From the NCBI GenBank assembly GCA_002393195.1, contig DGIK01000161.1, positions 1-19,541 on the forward strand: a stretch of 19,541 bases of DNA, read 5' to 3'. Below are positions 6,306-14,089 of the stretch, one piece after another. A model generated the notes under the pieces. That model was given only the letters and a program-made list of their open reading frames with translations, was not told where the DNA came from and made no database searches. Both the position numbers and the translations under genes were made by a program. Each line of letters starts with the position of its first letter. The stretch's first letter is position 1. The stretch comes from Bacteroidales bacterium UBA3824 (GTDB lineage: Bacteria > Bacteroidota > Bacteroidia > Bacteroidales > UBA3824).

Positions 6306-7211
6306 TTACAATGCTGTGATTTCGTCTGGTGTAAGATTGGTGAGTAGAACGATTTTGTCGATGGGAAGCCCCATTGACTTGGCGGAGCGGGCGGTGGCAA
6401 TGGCTTGCTGTTTTGCCCCTTCTACAAGACCCTCGGCGCGTCCCTCGGCAAGGCCTTCTGCGTGTCCCTCCGCGCGACCTTCGGCACGTCCTTTGTCGGT
6501 GGCCTCCACAATAGAATCGTGTTCAGCCTTCAAATTGAGGATGCAATCGTTGTATGCATACAACTCAGCCTCAGTCATTGCGGAACGTTCCACAATCTCC
6601 AACGCCTGCTTGATGTCGGGATTGGCCAACATATCCTCCTCCACATATTGGGTGGTCTCGTCGATTTCTGTGAGAAATTTTAGCCAAAGATCCTTCAATG
6701 CACGACTACCTTTATCGACGGGTTTGTATTTTTTGAGTTCAACGAATATCAACGACAAATCGTGGCGGCGGTCGTCGGGATGATTCTTGTTGGTGATGTA
6801 AAATTCCTGAATGTAACCGTTGTCGCCCTCATAATCGAAGGCTTTGTCGTTGACGATGGCGAGCGCATAGACGTCCTTCAAATTATCGAATGGATTGCCC
6901 ATCGCAAGTTGCTGTGAGTACATAGCCGTTGCGTTGTACAATGTCCGTTGAAAAAACTCATTGTTCCAATAATTCTGCATCTCTACGATGAAGCCGCGTC
7001 CGTAATTGTCCTTGCACCTGACATCAACAATGGAATTTTTCTTGGCGGGGTTTTCTGGCACGGTTTCGTTGGTGATATACTCGACGCTCACTATCGTCAT
7101 ACCTTCCGGCAACGGCAACAACGCATTGAGCAGGCTCATCACAAGGTTGGAATGTAGCCCGAAGACCTTCTTGAATGTAAGGTCAATTTTTGGATTGAGA
7201 TACTTTGACAT
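6306..7211 (-). CDS. Rpn-family recombination-promoting nuclease / PDDEXK_2 putative transposase
   Basis: This is a 301-residue Rpn-family protein starting at ATG 7211 (MSKYLNPKIDLTFKKVFG). The in-frame ATG 27 bases upstream is excluded because a consensus promoter (7241-7271) predicts a start near 7234. The nuclease core holds the family signature: LNPKIDLTFKKVFG (5-18), then Asp63 in SIVDVRCKD and Glu77/Gln79 in GFIVEMQ, the PD-(D/E)xK-type catalytic set with Gln in the last place. YALAIVNDKAF and DLSLIFVELKKY follow. The C-terminal tail has six 4-residue repeats (GRAE-type) encoded by a 12-bp tandem repeat. Relatives in E. coli (RpnA-E) are DNA endonucleases that promote RecA-independent recombination, and some Bacteroidota copies are multi-copy and phase-variable. 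After the TAA the same frame stays open for 31 more codons, hinting at a shortened end. The gene stands alone, divergent from the sigma operon. Confidence 0.92.
   Translation of the reverse strand: MSKYLNPKIDLTFKKVFGLHSNLVMSLLNALLPLPEGMTIVSVEYITNETVPENPAKKNSIVDVRCKDNYGRGFIVEMQNYWNNEFFQRTLYNATAMYSQQLAMGNPFDNLKDVYALAIVNDKAFDYEGDNGYIQEFYITNKNHPDDRRHDLSLIFVELKKYKPVDKGSRALKDLWLKFLTEIDETTQYVEEDMLANPDIKQALEIVERSAMTEAELYAYNDCILNLKAEHDSIVEATDKGRAEGRAEGHAEGLAEGRAEGLVEGAKQQAIATARSAKSMGLPIDKIVLLTNLTPDEITAL
6420..6491 (-). repeat. Six tandem 12-bp repeats inside the Rpn gene
   Basis: Six in-frame 12-bp units encode GRAE, GRAE, GHAE, GLAE, GRAE, GLVE. The units are diverged but recognisable. The array makes a charged alpha-helical linker before the C-terminal segment. 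Copy number changes by slippage would keep the frame. Such xAEG arrays are common in this protein family. Confidence 0.85.
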
Positions 7212-7240
7212 AACGCTATGCTTTTTTACGATTGACACTG

Positions 7241-7271
7241 CAAAGGTAAAATGTTTTTTTACAAAAACAAA
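7241..7271 (-). promoter_or_regulatory. Promoter of the Rpn gene
   Basis: On the minus strand TTTG (7271-7268), 19 bases, then TACCTTTG (7248-7241): a full Bacteroidota consensus. The predicted start near 7234 selects ATG 7211 as the Rpn start codon. Confidence 0.72.
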
Positions 7272-7351
7272 GGTGACGGAATTATTTTTTTCCTTTCTTT
7301 GCTTTACATTTTCCTCGCATCAACTGTATTATTAGCGAAAAACAATAGGAA

Positions 7352-7858
7352 ATGACACGAAGCGAAATAGAAACATTGTTCAAGACTTACTACACAAAAA
7401 TGTACCGCGTGGCGCGGGCTATCATCTACGACGAGGACGCGGCGAAAGATGTGGTGAGCGACGTGTTTGCAACGATTATCAACAATCAGACTGTGCTACA
7501 AGCCGATACGGAGGAGCATTACCTGATGTCGAGCGTGCGCAACCGCTGCCTGAACATTATCGCTCACAAAAAAATAAAAGAAAAGTTAGTACACCTATAT
7601 ACCGACAAAGATTGTCTTACAGTCCGCGGTTCGGAAGGCGGCAATTCGATTGACCAACAGTTGCAATATCAGGAACTTATGCGTTATATCGAAAACAATT
7701 TGCCGCCAATGGACCGCAATATTTTCAGGCTGCGGTATTTGCAGGAAATGACTTTTGACGAAATAGCTAAAACCTTGTGTATCAGCCGTCAATCAATACA
7801 CACTCATTTGAAACAGACAATTGAGAAAATAAGAGCATTTTTCACATCTAACACATAA
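7352..7858 (+). CDS. ECF RNA polymerase sigma factor (FecI/Bacteroidetes type)
   Basis: This is a 168-residue group-4 sigma factor. Region 2 occupies about 5-72 (SEIETLFKTYYTKMYRVARA, the DAAKDVVSDVFATI core-binding helix and the YLMSSVRNRCLNI promoter-melting segment). Region 4 is at about 105-163, with helix-turn-helix MTFDEIAKTLCISRQSIHTHLKQTIEKIRAFF. It should direct RNA polymerase to a small regulon when freed from its anti-sigma. It is the first gene of a three-gene unit: the anti-sigma begins 5 bases after the stop, and a TonB-dependent outer-membrane protein is third, the usual Bacteroidota arrangement. Upstream there is only a partial -7 box (TACATTTT, 7305-7312) with no TTTG, so the promoter may be its own ECF-type promoter. 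Family assignment is very safe; the inducing signal is unknown. Confidence 0.94.
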   Translation: MTRSEIETLFKTYYTKMYRVARAIIYDEDAAKDVVSDVFATIINNQTVLQADTEEHYLMSSVRNRCLNIIAHKKIKEKLVHLYTDKDCLTVRGSEGGNSIDQQLQYQELMRYIENNLPPMDRNIFRLRYLQEMTFDEIAKTLCISRQSIHTHLKQTIEKIRAFFTSNT

Positions 7859-7863
7859 TAATT

Positions 7864-8541
7864 ATGATGACCGAAAAACAACGTATAGACGACCTCCTCG
7901 AATTGCAGGAGAATCCCGAAAGGATGACCGAACAAGAGTTGCAACAATTGATGGAAGACAAAGAAATGCGCCTTCTGATAGAGCAACTTGCCTTTGCGAA
8001 ACGTGCTTTCGCTAACCAAGAGGCGGCATCTGAAACGCCGTCGGTGGATGCCGAGTGGGACAAATTCGCCGACAAATACGCCAACGAACTTTCCAAACTC
8101 GACCATCAACCCAAACAGGCAAAAGTGGTGTTGTTCCCCGTGTTGTGCAAAATTGCGGCGGTATTTGTCGGCATTGTCCTCATATCGGGAATCGCCTTTG
8201 CAGCAATACATTACGTGCAAAATTATGCAGAGGACCATCAGAGCGTCAGCCCCGAACAGGATATAATTAACACTCCGAAAAAACAATCCACTCCAACGGA
8301 AAACAATACAGAAATTCCGGTTACAAAACGCATTTTTGACAACGTTCCGCTTGAAGAAATACTCGCGGAAATAGCTGTTGCCTACAATGCCGAAGTAGAA
8401 TTTCAGGACGACGCCAAACGCACGTTGCGCCTTCATTTCGTATGGAAAAGCGAGGACAATCTCATTCGCGTTGTGGAAAAACTCAATACTTTCAACGCCA
8501 TCAATATCACAATCAAAAACAACAAAATCATTGTAAAATGA
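7864..8541 (+). CDS. Anti-sigma factor with DUF4974 (FecR-like C-terminal) domain
   Basis: This is a 225-residue single-pass membrane protein. The cytosolic N-terminal part (1-90) is acidic and helical and should bind the sigma factor. A transmembrane helix follows (about 95-116), then a Pro/Thr/Asn-rich periplasmic linker (125-155) and a C-terminal DUF4974/STN-like domain (157-225: RIFDNVPLEEILAEIAVAYN, then FQDDAKRTLRLHF and LIRVVEKLNTFNAINITIKNNKIIV). Canonical Bacteroidota FecR-type anti-sigmas carry a central FecR beta domain between helix and DUF4974; here only about 40 residues separate them, so this domain is absent. In FecIRA-type systems the periplasmic STN-like domain senses the outer-membrane receptor. 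The stop overlaps the start of the receptor gene (ATGA), so the two are translationally coupled. An alternative start two codons later (ATG 7867) cannot be excluded. Confidence 0.88.
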   Translation: MMTEKQRIDDLLELQENPERMTEQELQQLMEDKEMRLLIEQLAFAKRAFANQEAASETPSVDAEWDKFADKYANELSKLDHQPKQAKVVLFPVLCKIAAVFVGIVLISGIAFAAIHYVQNYAEDHQSVSPEQDIINTPKKQSTPTENNTEIPVTKRIFDNVPLEEILAEIAVAYNAEVEFQDDAKRTLRLHFVWKSEDNLIRVVEKLNTFNAINITIKNNKIIVK

Positions 8542-11093
8542 AACGTGTAAGTATCTTGTTATCAATGATAATCATCACCATTGACACCCTATACGCGCAA
8601 CACATCAGCATCACTTTCGACGACACGAATCTCAGCGAGGCTCTACGGATAATCAACGGCAAACAATCGGAATACGCAATCAATTTTCTATATGACGACC
8701 TCGAAGATTTCAGGATTTCAACCACAATCAACCGCAAATCTGTGCCGGAAGCAATTAGTCAGATGATTGCGTTTTATCCGATAAGGATGACCGTCAACGA
8801 CGACAACGAAATCTATGTGGAGTGTATCCAAAAATCGAGTTGCAAACTTACGGGATTAATCATTGACGAAAACAACCTGCCGATAGCGTACGCCAATGTT
8901 GCGTTGTTGTCGGTCGGCGATTCAACGCTGACGGCGGGCGGCATCAGTAACGAAAGCGGACATTTTGCGATTCCATATTCGGGCGGCGAAGTGGTCGTGA
9001 AAATTTCGTTCATCGGCTACAAAACACTTTTTCAATTGACGGACGACAACGATTTGGGCACTGTACGCCTTGTGCCTGAGATAGTTGTTATAGACGGCGT
9101 AGTGATAACGGGCAGGCGCGATGTCATCAAAAACGAAACCGACCGCCTTCAATATATTGTGTCGGCAGATAAATTTGCCAATGGATTGACAGCCAAAGAA
9201 TTGGCGCGGCGAGTGCCGATGCTTACAGTTTCGGAAAACAACGTGAGCATTGTCGGCAAAAGTGCGACACATTTTCTATTGGACGGACGATTGCTGCCCG
9301 ACGAAATGGCGACGTCAAAACTTATCACCCTGAAATCCGAAGACATAGAGCGCATTGAAGTAATCACCATTCCACCCGCGAAATTCAAAGCCGAGGCAAA
9401 CGCCGGATATGTCAACATCGTCCTCCGCAAAGACCAAACGTTAGGGCTGCGGGGCGATTTGACGGAAGCCGTATATTTCAAAGAACACATAAACAGCAAC
9501 TTAACGTCGTCGTTGAACTACGCAACACGGAAATTAGACTTGTCGTTTTCGGGCGGGATGAGCAACACAAAAGGCAGCAACGACCACACTCAGACCACAG
9601 TTTTCAAGACCCACGAACGCCTCTCCGAATACGTCAGGAAGTTTGATTGGGGAATCTATAACGCAAATATTTTGGCAAAATATCAGTTGACCGACCGTTC
9701 AAATTTTGGACTTTTGGGTGCGCTGTCCACGAGCCGCATCCGAATCAATCAGCACGACGTAACACGCGAAAAAAATATAGAAACCATCACCGATATGACC
9801 TCGCCCAAACCCGACAATTACAACCTTTCCGCCGAATTGTTTTATGACCTAATGCTTGATTCAACGGGCAAAATGATGTCGCTGACATACGATTATCTCA
9901 ATAATTACGCTTGTCAGGACGAGCGGTTGACATCTGAAAATCAAAACATAACGACGACAGGCGCGTGTCGTTATCGCATCGACGGTTGGAAGGTGGATTT
10001 TGGATTGCCGTTTTCGTCGATTTTCATAGAGACGGGTCTGCATTACACCCAAATCAGCAACAATTCCGATGTAAATATTATGAAAAGTCAAGACGATAAT
10101 TTGTCAAATGAATACGACTATACCGAACAGACGGCGGCGGCATACGTATCGGCCTGGCGGCAATTGTCAAAGAAAATTTCTATAAAAGCGGGACTTCGCA
10201 TAGAAAAAACTTGGACTTCGGGGCGGCAGGTTTCCATCGACGAATCCAATAGCGACAATTACATTTACCTATTTCCGTCGATTCATTTCGGATGGCAAGC
10301 AACGGACAAAATACATCTTGGCTCGGCGTATTCCAAAGGCATTTCAAGACCTGATTTTCAGAATCTTAACCCGTTCCGTTATTATATGACGCCCAACAAT
10401 TATTTTGCAGGCAATCCATATCTGACGCCCGGAGCCACCGACAATCTTGAAATCAATTTCAACAACGGTCGCGGCTTGTATGCCGTCATTTACGAAAGTC
10501 ATCAAAAAGATGCGCAAGGCACCACGACATCGTTTTCGTCAGACGGCGTTCAATGCACAACGATTGAAAACTGTTTTTCGTCGGACAAGGCGGGGCTTTA
10601 CGTTTCGTGGCAGAAAAATATATTCGATTGGTGGAGCATCAATTTGGGCGGCGAAGTCTTTTATTCTCAATGCGTTACAACAGGTCAATCAACCTCGATG
10701 AAAAACCTTTATCTATGGAGCGGGAAATCAGAAAACGGCACAGACTTTTTCTTGAACCACAATCACACACTTGTTTTAAGCGTCAATTACACCCATTATT
10801 TTCCGTATGTTGAAATGAACACCAAGCAAAAAAGTTTGGTCTTGTTTTATTCGCGACTTCGATATTCCGCCTTCAACAACCATCTTCGCCTGAGCCTTAA
10901 TGTCAGCGACCCGTTTCGTCAAAACATCACCCGCACAGAAAGTCATTACGCCGATTATTCGGTCTATGCATCCAACTACGTCCACCCCCACAGCGTTTCG
11001 CTCGCCGCGTCGTGGTCATTCGGCGGCGACAAGGTACGGAGGTTTTACCGTCAGAGCAAGAACACCGAGGCAAAGAGGGCGGGGATGAGGTAA
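8538..11093 (+). CDS. TonB-dependent outer-membrane protein (STN, CarboxypepD_reg, plug, OMP_b-brl_3)
   Basis: I start the protein at ATG 8538, which overlaps the anti-sigma stop and precedes a signal peptide (MKRVSILLSMIIITIDTLYA, then Q). An open frame extends 96 bases further up but is the anti-sigma gene read out of frame. The 851 residues contain an STN domain (about 22-98), which in signalling receptors contacts the anti-sigma; a carboxypeptidase-regulatory-like domain (about 103-178, CKLTGLIIDENNLPIAYANV to SFIGYKTL); a plug (about 185-297, SEDIERIEVITIPPAKFKAE); and a 22-strand-type beta barrel of the OMP_b-brl_3 class (300-851). No SusD partner follows, so a glycan-binding Sus pair is unlikely. 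It probably imports or senses a ligand and triggers the sigma/anti-sigma pair. The final strand (VSLAASWSFGGD) is followed by an unusual basic tail (RRFYRQSKNTEAKRAGMR). Confidence 0.92.
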   Translation: MKRVSILLSMIIITIDTLYAQHISITFDDTNLSEALRIINGKQSEYAINFLYDDLEDFRISTTINRKSVPEAISQMIAFYPIRMTVNDDNEIYVECIQKSSCKLTGLIIDENNLPIAYANVALLSVGDSTLTAGGISNESGHFAIPYSGGEVVVKISFIGYKTLFQLTDDNDLGTVRLVPEIVVIDGVVITGRRDVIKNETDRLQYIVSADKFANGLTAKELARRVPMLTVSENNVSIVGKSATHFLLDGRLLPDEMATSKLITLKSEDIERIEVITIPPAKFKAEANAGYVNIVLRKDQTLGLRGDLTEAVYFKEHINSNLTSSLNYATRKLDLSFSGGMSNTKGSNDHTQTTVFKTHERLSEYVRKFDWGIYNANILAKYQLTDRSNFGLLGALSTSRIRINQHDVTREKNIETITDMTSPKPDNYNLSAELFYDLMLDSTGKMMSLTYDYLNNYACQDERLTSENQNITTTGACRYRIDGWKVDFGLPFSSIFIETGLHYTQISNNSDVNIMKSQDDNLSNEYDYTEQTAAAYVSAWRQLSKKISIKAGLRIEKTWTSGRQVSIDESNSDNYIYLFPSIHFGWQATDKIHLGSAYSKGISRPDFQNLNPFRYYMTPNNYFAGNPYLTPGATDNLEINFNNGRGLYAVIYESHQKDAQGTTTSFSSDGVQCTTIENCFSSDKAGLYVSWQKNIFDWWSINLGGEVFYSQCVTTGQSTSMKNLYLWSGKSENGTDFFLNHNHTLVLSVNYTHYFPYVEMNTKQKSLVLFYSRLRYSAFNNHLRLSLNVSDPFRQNITRTESHYADYSVYASNYVHPHSVSLAASWSFGGDKVRRFYRQSKNTEAKRAGMR

Positions 11094-11132
11094 GGGAGGA
11101 ATTATTAAAACCATACATCAAATACACAAACA

Positions 11133-11230
11133 GATAGCCCTCACGGACTACCCTTAGCGATGACGCGCCTTTGGCGCTACGAATAGCACCAAAGGTGCGT
11201 CATCATCAAGGATAGTCCGTGAGGGCTATC
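11133..11230. repeat. 98-nt near-perfect palindrome (REP/MITE-like or structured RNA)
   Basis: The outer arms GATAGCCCTCACGGACTA (11133-11150) and their exact complement (11213-11230) form 18 bp. A partial stem of CCTT/AAGG follows, then an inner stem pairing 11159-11179 with 11184-11204 (21 bases each side, one G-T and one C-A exception) closed by loop CGAA (11180-11183). Each inner half is itself a small hairpin: GCGCC-TTT-GGCGC (11165-11177) and GCACC-AAA-GGTGC (11186-11198). The element can therefore fold as one long hairpin or as a cloverleaf. It fills the 187-base convergent gap between the receptor gene and the acyl-CoA dehydrogenase gene. There is no T-tract directly after it. Confidence 0.9.
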
Positions 11231-11280
11231 AATATGATACCAATATGATATCACATTTTTATCGTATTGCTGTCAATCAA

Positions 11281-12984
11281 TTACAACCTGTAACCTTCCA
11301 AATCTTCCGGCTTGCCGTTTGCCACGTACTCAAAACGCTGTTTGTTGTCGGCGTAAGCGAGTTGGAGGAAGTTGTTGGCAACGGGGAGGAACTTGGCGTC
11401 GCGGAGGCTGTCGGTGAGCAAGAGGTAGGAAATGATGATATTGCCTGCCATCTCCACGAGGGCGCGTGCTTGGAAGTCGAGGTAATCCTGATCCTTGGGC
11501 GCGGTGGCGAGTTCCACAGCCTTCTTGTAATCCTCGGTCATAGCGAGGAGTTTTGCCTTTTGGGCGGCAAGGTTAGCGGCATCGGCGAGTACGGCATCGT
11601 ATTCTGCCATCTTCTCGGCAAATACGCCTGTTGTAACAGCCTTGATGGACGCTACAACCTGCAACTGCGATGTGCCTTCGTAGATCGTGGTGATACGTGC
11701 GTCGCGAACCATACGCTCAATCGGGAAATCCTTCATAAAGCCCGAACCGCCGTGAATCTGCAACGAATCGTAGGTGATTTGGTTGCACCATTCGGAGGAG
11801 AACAACTTCAAGAGCGGCGTGTAAGCGTCAGCCATCTTCTTGTAGTATTTGAGTTCCTTGCGCTCTTCGGGAGTGAGGGTGCGCTCCTTCTGAATCTCTT
11901 GGAGGATTTTGCTCATATCAACGAAACGTGCTGTTTCGTACAACAACGAACGCATACCCTTCACCTTGGCGTTCATATTGCCAAGGAGCTGATATACAGC
12001 CGGGAACTTGATGATGGGTTTCTTGAATTGTTCGCGCTCCTGTGCATACTTGTAAGCCTCGCGGTAGGCCGCCTCTGCAATGCCGACCGACTGTCCGCCC
12101 ACGCCAAGACGCGCACCGTACATCAAGGACATCACATATTTAATAAGACCCATCTTGCGGTCGCCTACGAGACGTGCGGGAGCGTCCTTGTAAACCATTT
12201 CGCAGGTCGGCGAACCGTGGATACCGAGTTTGTTTTCCACGCGGCGAACCACTTCGCAATTCTTGTCCTTGTCATAGACAAAGAGCGACAGACCGCGACC
12301 GTCGGTTGTGCCTTCCTCGCTGCGGGCGAGTACGAGCTGGATGTCGGCATCGCCATTGGTGATGAACCTCTTGACACCATTCAAGTACCACTGACCATTC
12401 TCGTCCTGACGTGCTTTGAGCTGGACGCTCTGGAGGTCGGAACCAGCGTCCGGCTCGGTGAGCACCATCGAGAGAGTTGCGCCGTTGCAAGCCTTGGGCA
12501 AGTATTCAGCCTTCAATTCGTCGGATGCAAACTCCGCCAATGTCTCGGCGCAGTCCTGCAAGCCCCAAAAGTTGGCAAAACCGCCATCGCCACGCGACAC
12601 CATTTCGCCAACCATGATGTAAGGCACGTTGCCAAAATTGAGACCGCCGTACTTGCGCTCCATTGTCATACCCCAACAAGAAGCCTTGCGCAGAGCCTCG
12701 TAATCTTCGGCGGCGTAAGGATTGTATTTGAGGTGGTCGTTTTCGATAGAATGGCCTTGGAGGTCGTTCTGTTCGGCGTTGGGGGCGATAACGTCGGCGC
12801 AAATTTCGCCGGCGAGTTCCATCACCTTCTCGTAACTGTCGATGGCGTCCTCGTAGTTTTTGGGCGCGTAGTCGTATTTTTCATAGTCTGAATAATTCCT
12901 CTCGCGGAGTTCGATGATGCGCTTCATCAACGGATGGTTGAGGTGGAATTTCAGATCCTCATTGTCATTATAGAAATTTGCCAT
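11281..12984 (-). CDS. Acyl-CoA dehydrogenase (long, ETF-linked)
   Basis: This 567-residue flavoenzyme should interconvert acyl-CoA and 2-enoyl-CoA, exchanging electrons with the EtfAB proteins encoded directly upstream. Motifs: MVLTEPDAGSD (173-183; FAD and substrate binding), YGARLGVGGQSVGIAEAAY (289-307), REQFKKPIIKFPAVYQLL (317-334), QIHGGSGFMKDFPIERMVRD (409-428) and IYEGTSQLQ with Glu436, the usual catalytic base position. The length is well above the 380-400 residues of short-chain enzymes because of an N-terminal extension and a C-terminal helical domain of about 110 residues, as in the 560-600-residue subfamily. Its start is 2 bases from the etfA stop, so it is the last gene of a leftward etfB-etfA-acd operon. 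Chain-length preference and direction (beta-oxidation-like, or enoyl-CoA reduction in fermentation) are not decided by sequence. Confidence 0.93.
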   Translation of the reverse strand: MANFYNDNEDLKFHLNHPLMKRIIELRERNYSDYEKYDYAPKNYEDAIDSYEKVMELAGEICADVIAPNAEQNDLQGHSIENDHLKYNPYAAEDYEALRKASCWGMTMERKYGGLNFGNVPYIMVGEMVSRGDGGFANFWGLQDCAETLAEFASDELKAEYLPKACNGATLSMVLTEPDAGSDLQSVQLKARQDENGQWYLNGVKRFITNGDADIQLVLARSEEGTTDGRGLSLFVYDKDKNCEVVRRVENKLGIHGSPTCEMVYKDAPARLVGDRKMGLIKYVMSLMYGARLGVGGQSVGIAEAAYREAYKYAQEREQFKKPIIKFPAVYQLLGNMNAKVKGMRSLLYETARFVDMSKILQEIQKERTLTPEERKELKYYKKMADAYTPLLKLFSSEWCNQITYDSLQIHGGSGFMKDFPIERMVRDARITTIYEGTSQLQVVASIKAVTTGVFAEKMAEYDAVLADAANLAAQKAKLLAMTEDYKKAVELATAPKDQDYLDFQARALVEMAGNIIISYLLLTDSLRDAKFLPVANNFLQLAYADNKQRFEYVANGKPEDLEGYRL

Positions 12985-12986
12985 GA

Positions 12987-14048
12987 TTATTTCGAATTAG
13001 CCTTGTAAGATTTAATGATTTTGGGAAGCACTTCCGCCACGTCGCCGGTGATTACGTAATCGGCGATTGAATTGATGGGCGCGTTTTCGTCGGTGTTGAT
13101 GGAGACGATGATGGCCGATTCCTGCATACCAGCGCGGTGCTGCACCTGACCCGAAATGCCACAAGCGATGTAGAGTTTGGGACGAACGGTAACGCCGGTC
13201 TGACCAATCTGACGCTCATGCTCGGTGAATCCAGCATCGACGGCTGCACGCGATGCTCCCACTTCGCCGCCGAGGAGGTCAGCGAGTTCGTGGAGAAGGC
13301 GGAAATTGTCCTTGCTGCCCACGCCGTAGCCGCCGGCAACGATTACCGGTGCGGATTTGAGGTTGATTTTGGATTTTTCGATTTCGCGGCTGATGATTTT
13401 CACCACGAAGTCAACGTCGGAGAGCGACTTCTTGAAGTCAAACGGCTTGATTTCGCCCTTGTAGTTGGCATCGTAAACCTCCTTCTTCATCACGCCTTCG
13501 CGGACGGTAGCCATCTGAGGACGTGCGTGGAGGTTTACGATTGTGGCGATGATGTTGCCGCCAAATGCCGGACGAATCTGCAACAAGAGGTTCTTGTAAG
13601 GGGTCTCGGTGGTAACGAGTTCGCCGGTTTCGGGATTCTTGGTAACTTTTTTCTCCAAATAATCGCCGATTTGGAGGCTCGTACAGTCGGCTGTAAGACC
13701 GCATTTCAAAGCCGAAGCCACGCGGGGAGCCAAGTCCCTGCCCACAGACGACGCGCCAAAGAGGATGATCTGCGGCTGCTCCTGACGGATGATGTCGCAA
13801 ACAATCTTCTGATGCGGAATTGTCTGATACGGAGCGAGTTTGGCATCGTCGCAAACGTGGATTACGTCAACGCCATACTTGAAAATCTGCTCGCCAATGT
13901 TGGAGATGTTCTTGTCGATTGCAATGGCCTCCAACTTGCATCCGAGTTCGTTGGCAAGTTTTCGACCCTTGGTGAGGAGTTCGAGGCTCACGTCAGCAAC
14001 AACGCTGTCCTCAATCTCGCAATATACGAATAAATTGTTCATGTTCAA
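12987..14048 (-). CDS. etfA: Electron transfer flavoprotein subunit alpha
   Basis: This is a 353-residue EtfA/FixB protein. The N-terminal alpha/beta domain (1-200) has SNIGEQIFKYGVDVIHVCDD and IILFGASSVGRDLAPRVAS. The C-terminal FAD-binding domain (about 225-345) has VAGGYGVGSKDNF, VGASRAAVDAGF, RQIGQTGVTVRPKLYIACGI and SGQVQHRAGMQESAIIVSIN, the strongly conserved flavin-binding stretch, ending DENAPINSIADYVITGD. With EtfB it forms the soluble heterodimer that carries electrons to or from the acyl-CoA dehydrogenase encoded 2 bases downstream. It starts 41 bases after the etfB stop. The start could be Met1 or Met3 (MNMNNLF). Whether the complex bifurcates electrons (NADH to ferredoxin plus enoyl-CoA), as in several anaerobes, is an inference I cannot settle. 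Confidence 0.94.
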   Translation of the reverse strand: MNMNNLFVYCEIEDSVVADVSLELLTKGRKLANELGCKLEAIAIDKNISNIGEQIFKYGVDVIHVCDDAKLAPYQTIPHQKIVCDIIRQEQPQIILFGASSVGRDLAPRVASALKCGLTADCTSLQIGDYLEKKVTKNPETGELVTTETPYKNLLLQIRPAFGGNIIATIVNLHARPQMATVREGVMKKEVYDANYKGEIKPFDFKKSLSDVDFVVKIISREIEKSKINLKSAPVIVAGGYGVGSKDNFRLLHELADLLGGEVGASRAAVDAGFTEHERQIGQTGVTVRPKLYIACGISGQVQHRAGMQESAIIVSINTDENAPINSIADYVITGDVAEVLPKIIKSYKANSK

Positions 14049-14089
14049 TTTGATGATTTTATGAGGAAAGATTTGTTGAGAGCACTCCT

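Noticed and set aside
6301..6783. Plus-strand frame with (PSAR)n repeats
   Set aside because: It is the antisense reading of the 12-bp repeat in the Rpn gene.
7212..7238. Upstream ATG adding 9 residues to the Rpn protein
   Set aside because: It lies at or before the predicted transcript start, and the conserved family N-terminus is MSKYLNPKIDLTFK.
8442..8537. 32-codon N-terminal extension of the TonB-dependent protein
   Set aside because: It is the anti-sigma gene read in another frame, and it would bury the signal peptide.
11245..12891. 548-codon open frame on the plus strand opposite the acyl-CoA dehydrogenase gene
   Set aside because: It is a mirror of the codon usage of the real gene. 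The product has no recognisable motif, while the minus-strand frame has full acyl-CoA dehydrogenase motifs.
13137..14033. 298-codon plus-strand frame opposite etfA
   Set aside because: Antisense shadow; etfA motifs on the minus strand are unmistakable.
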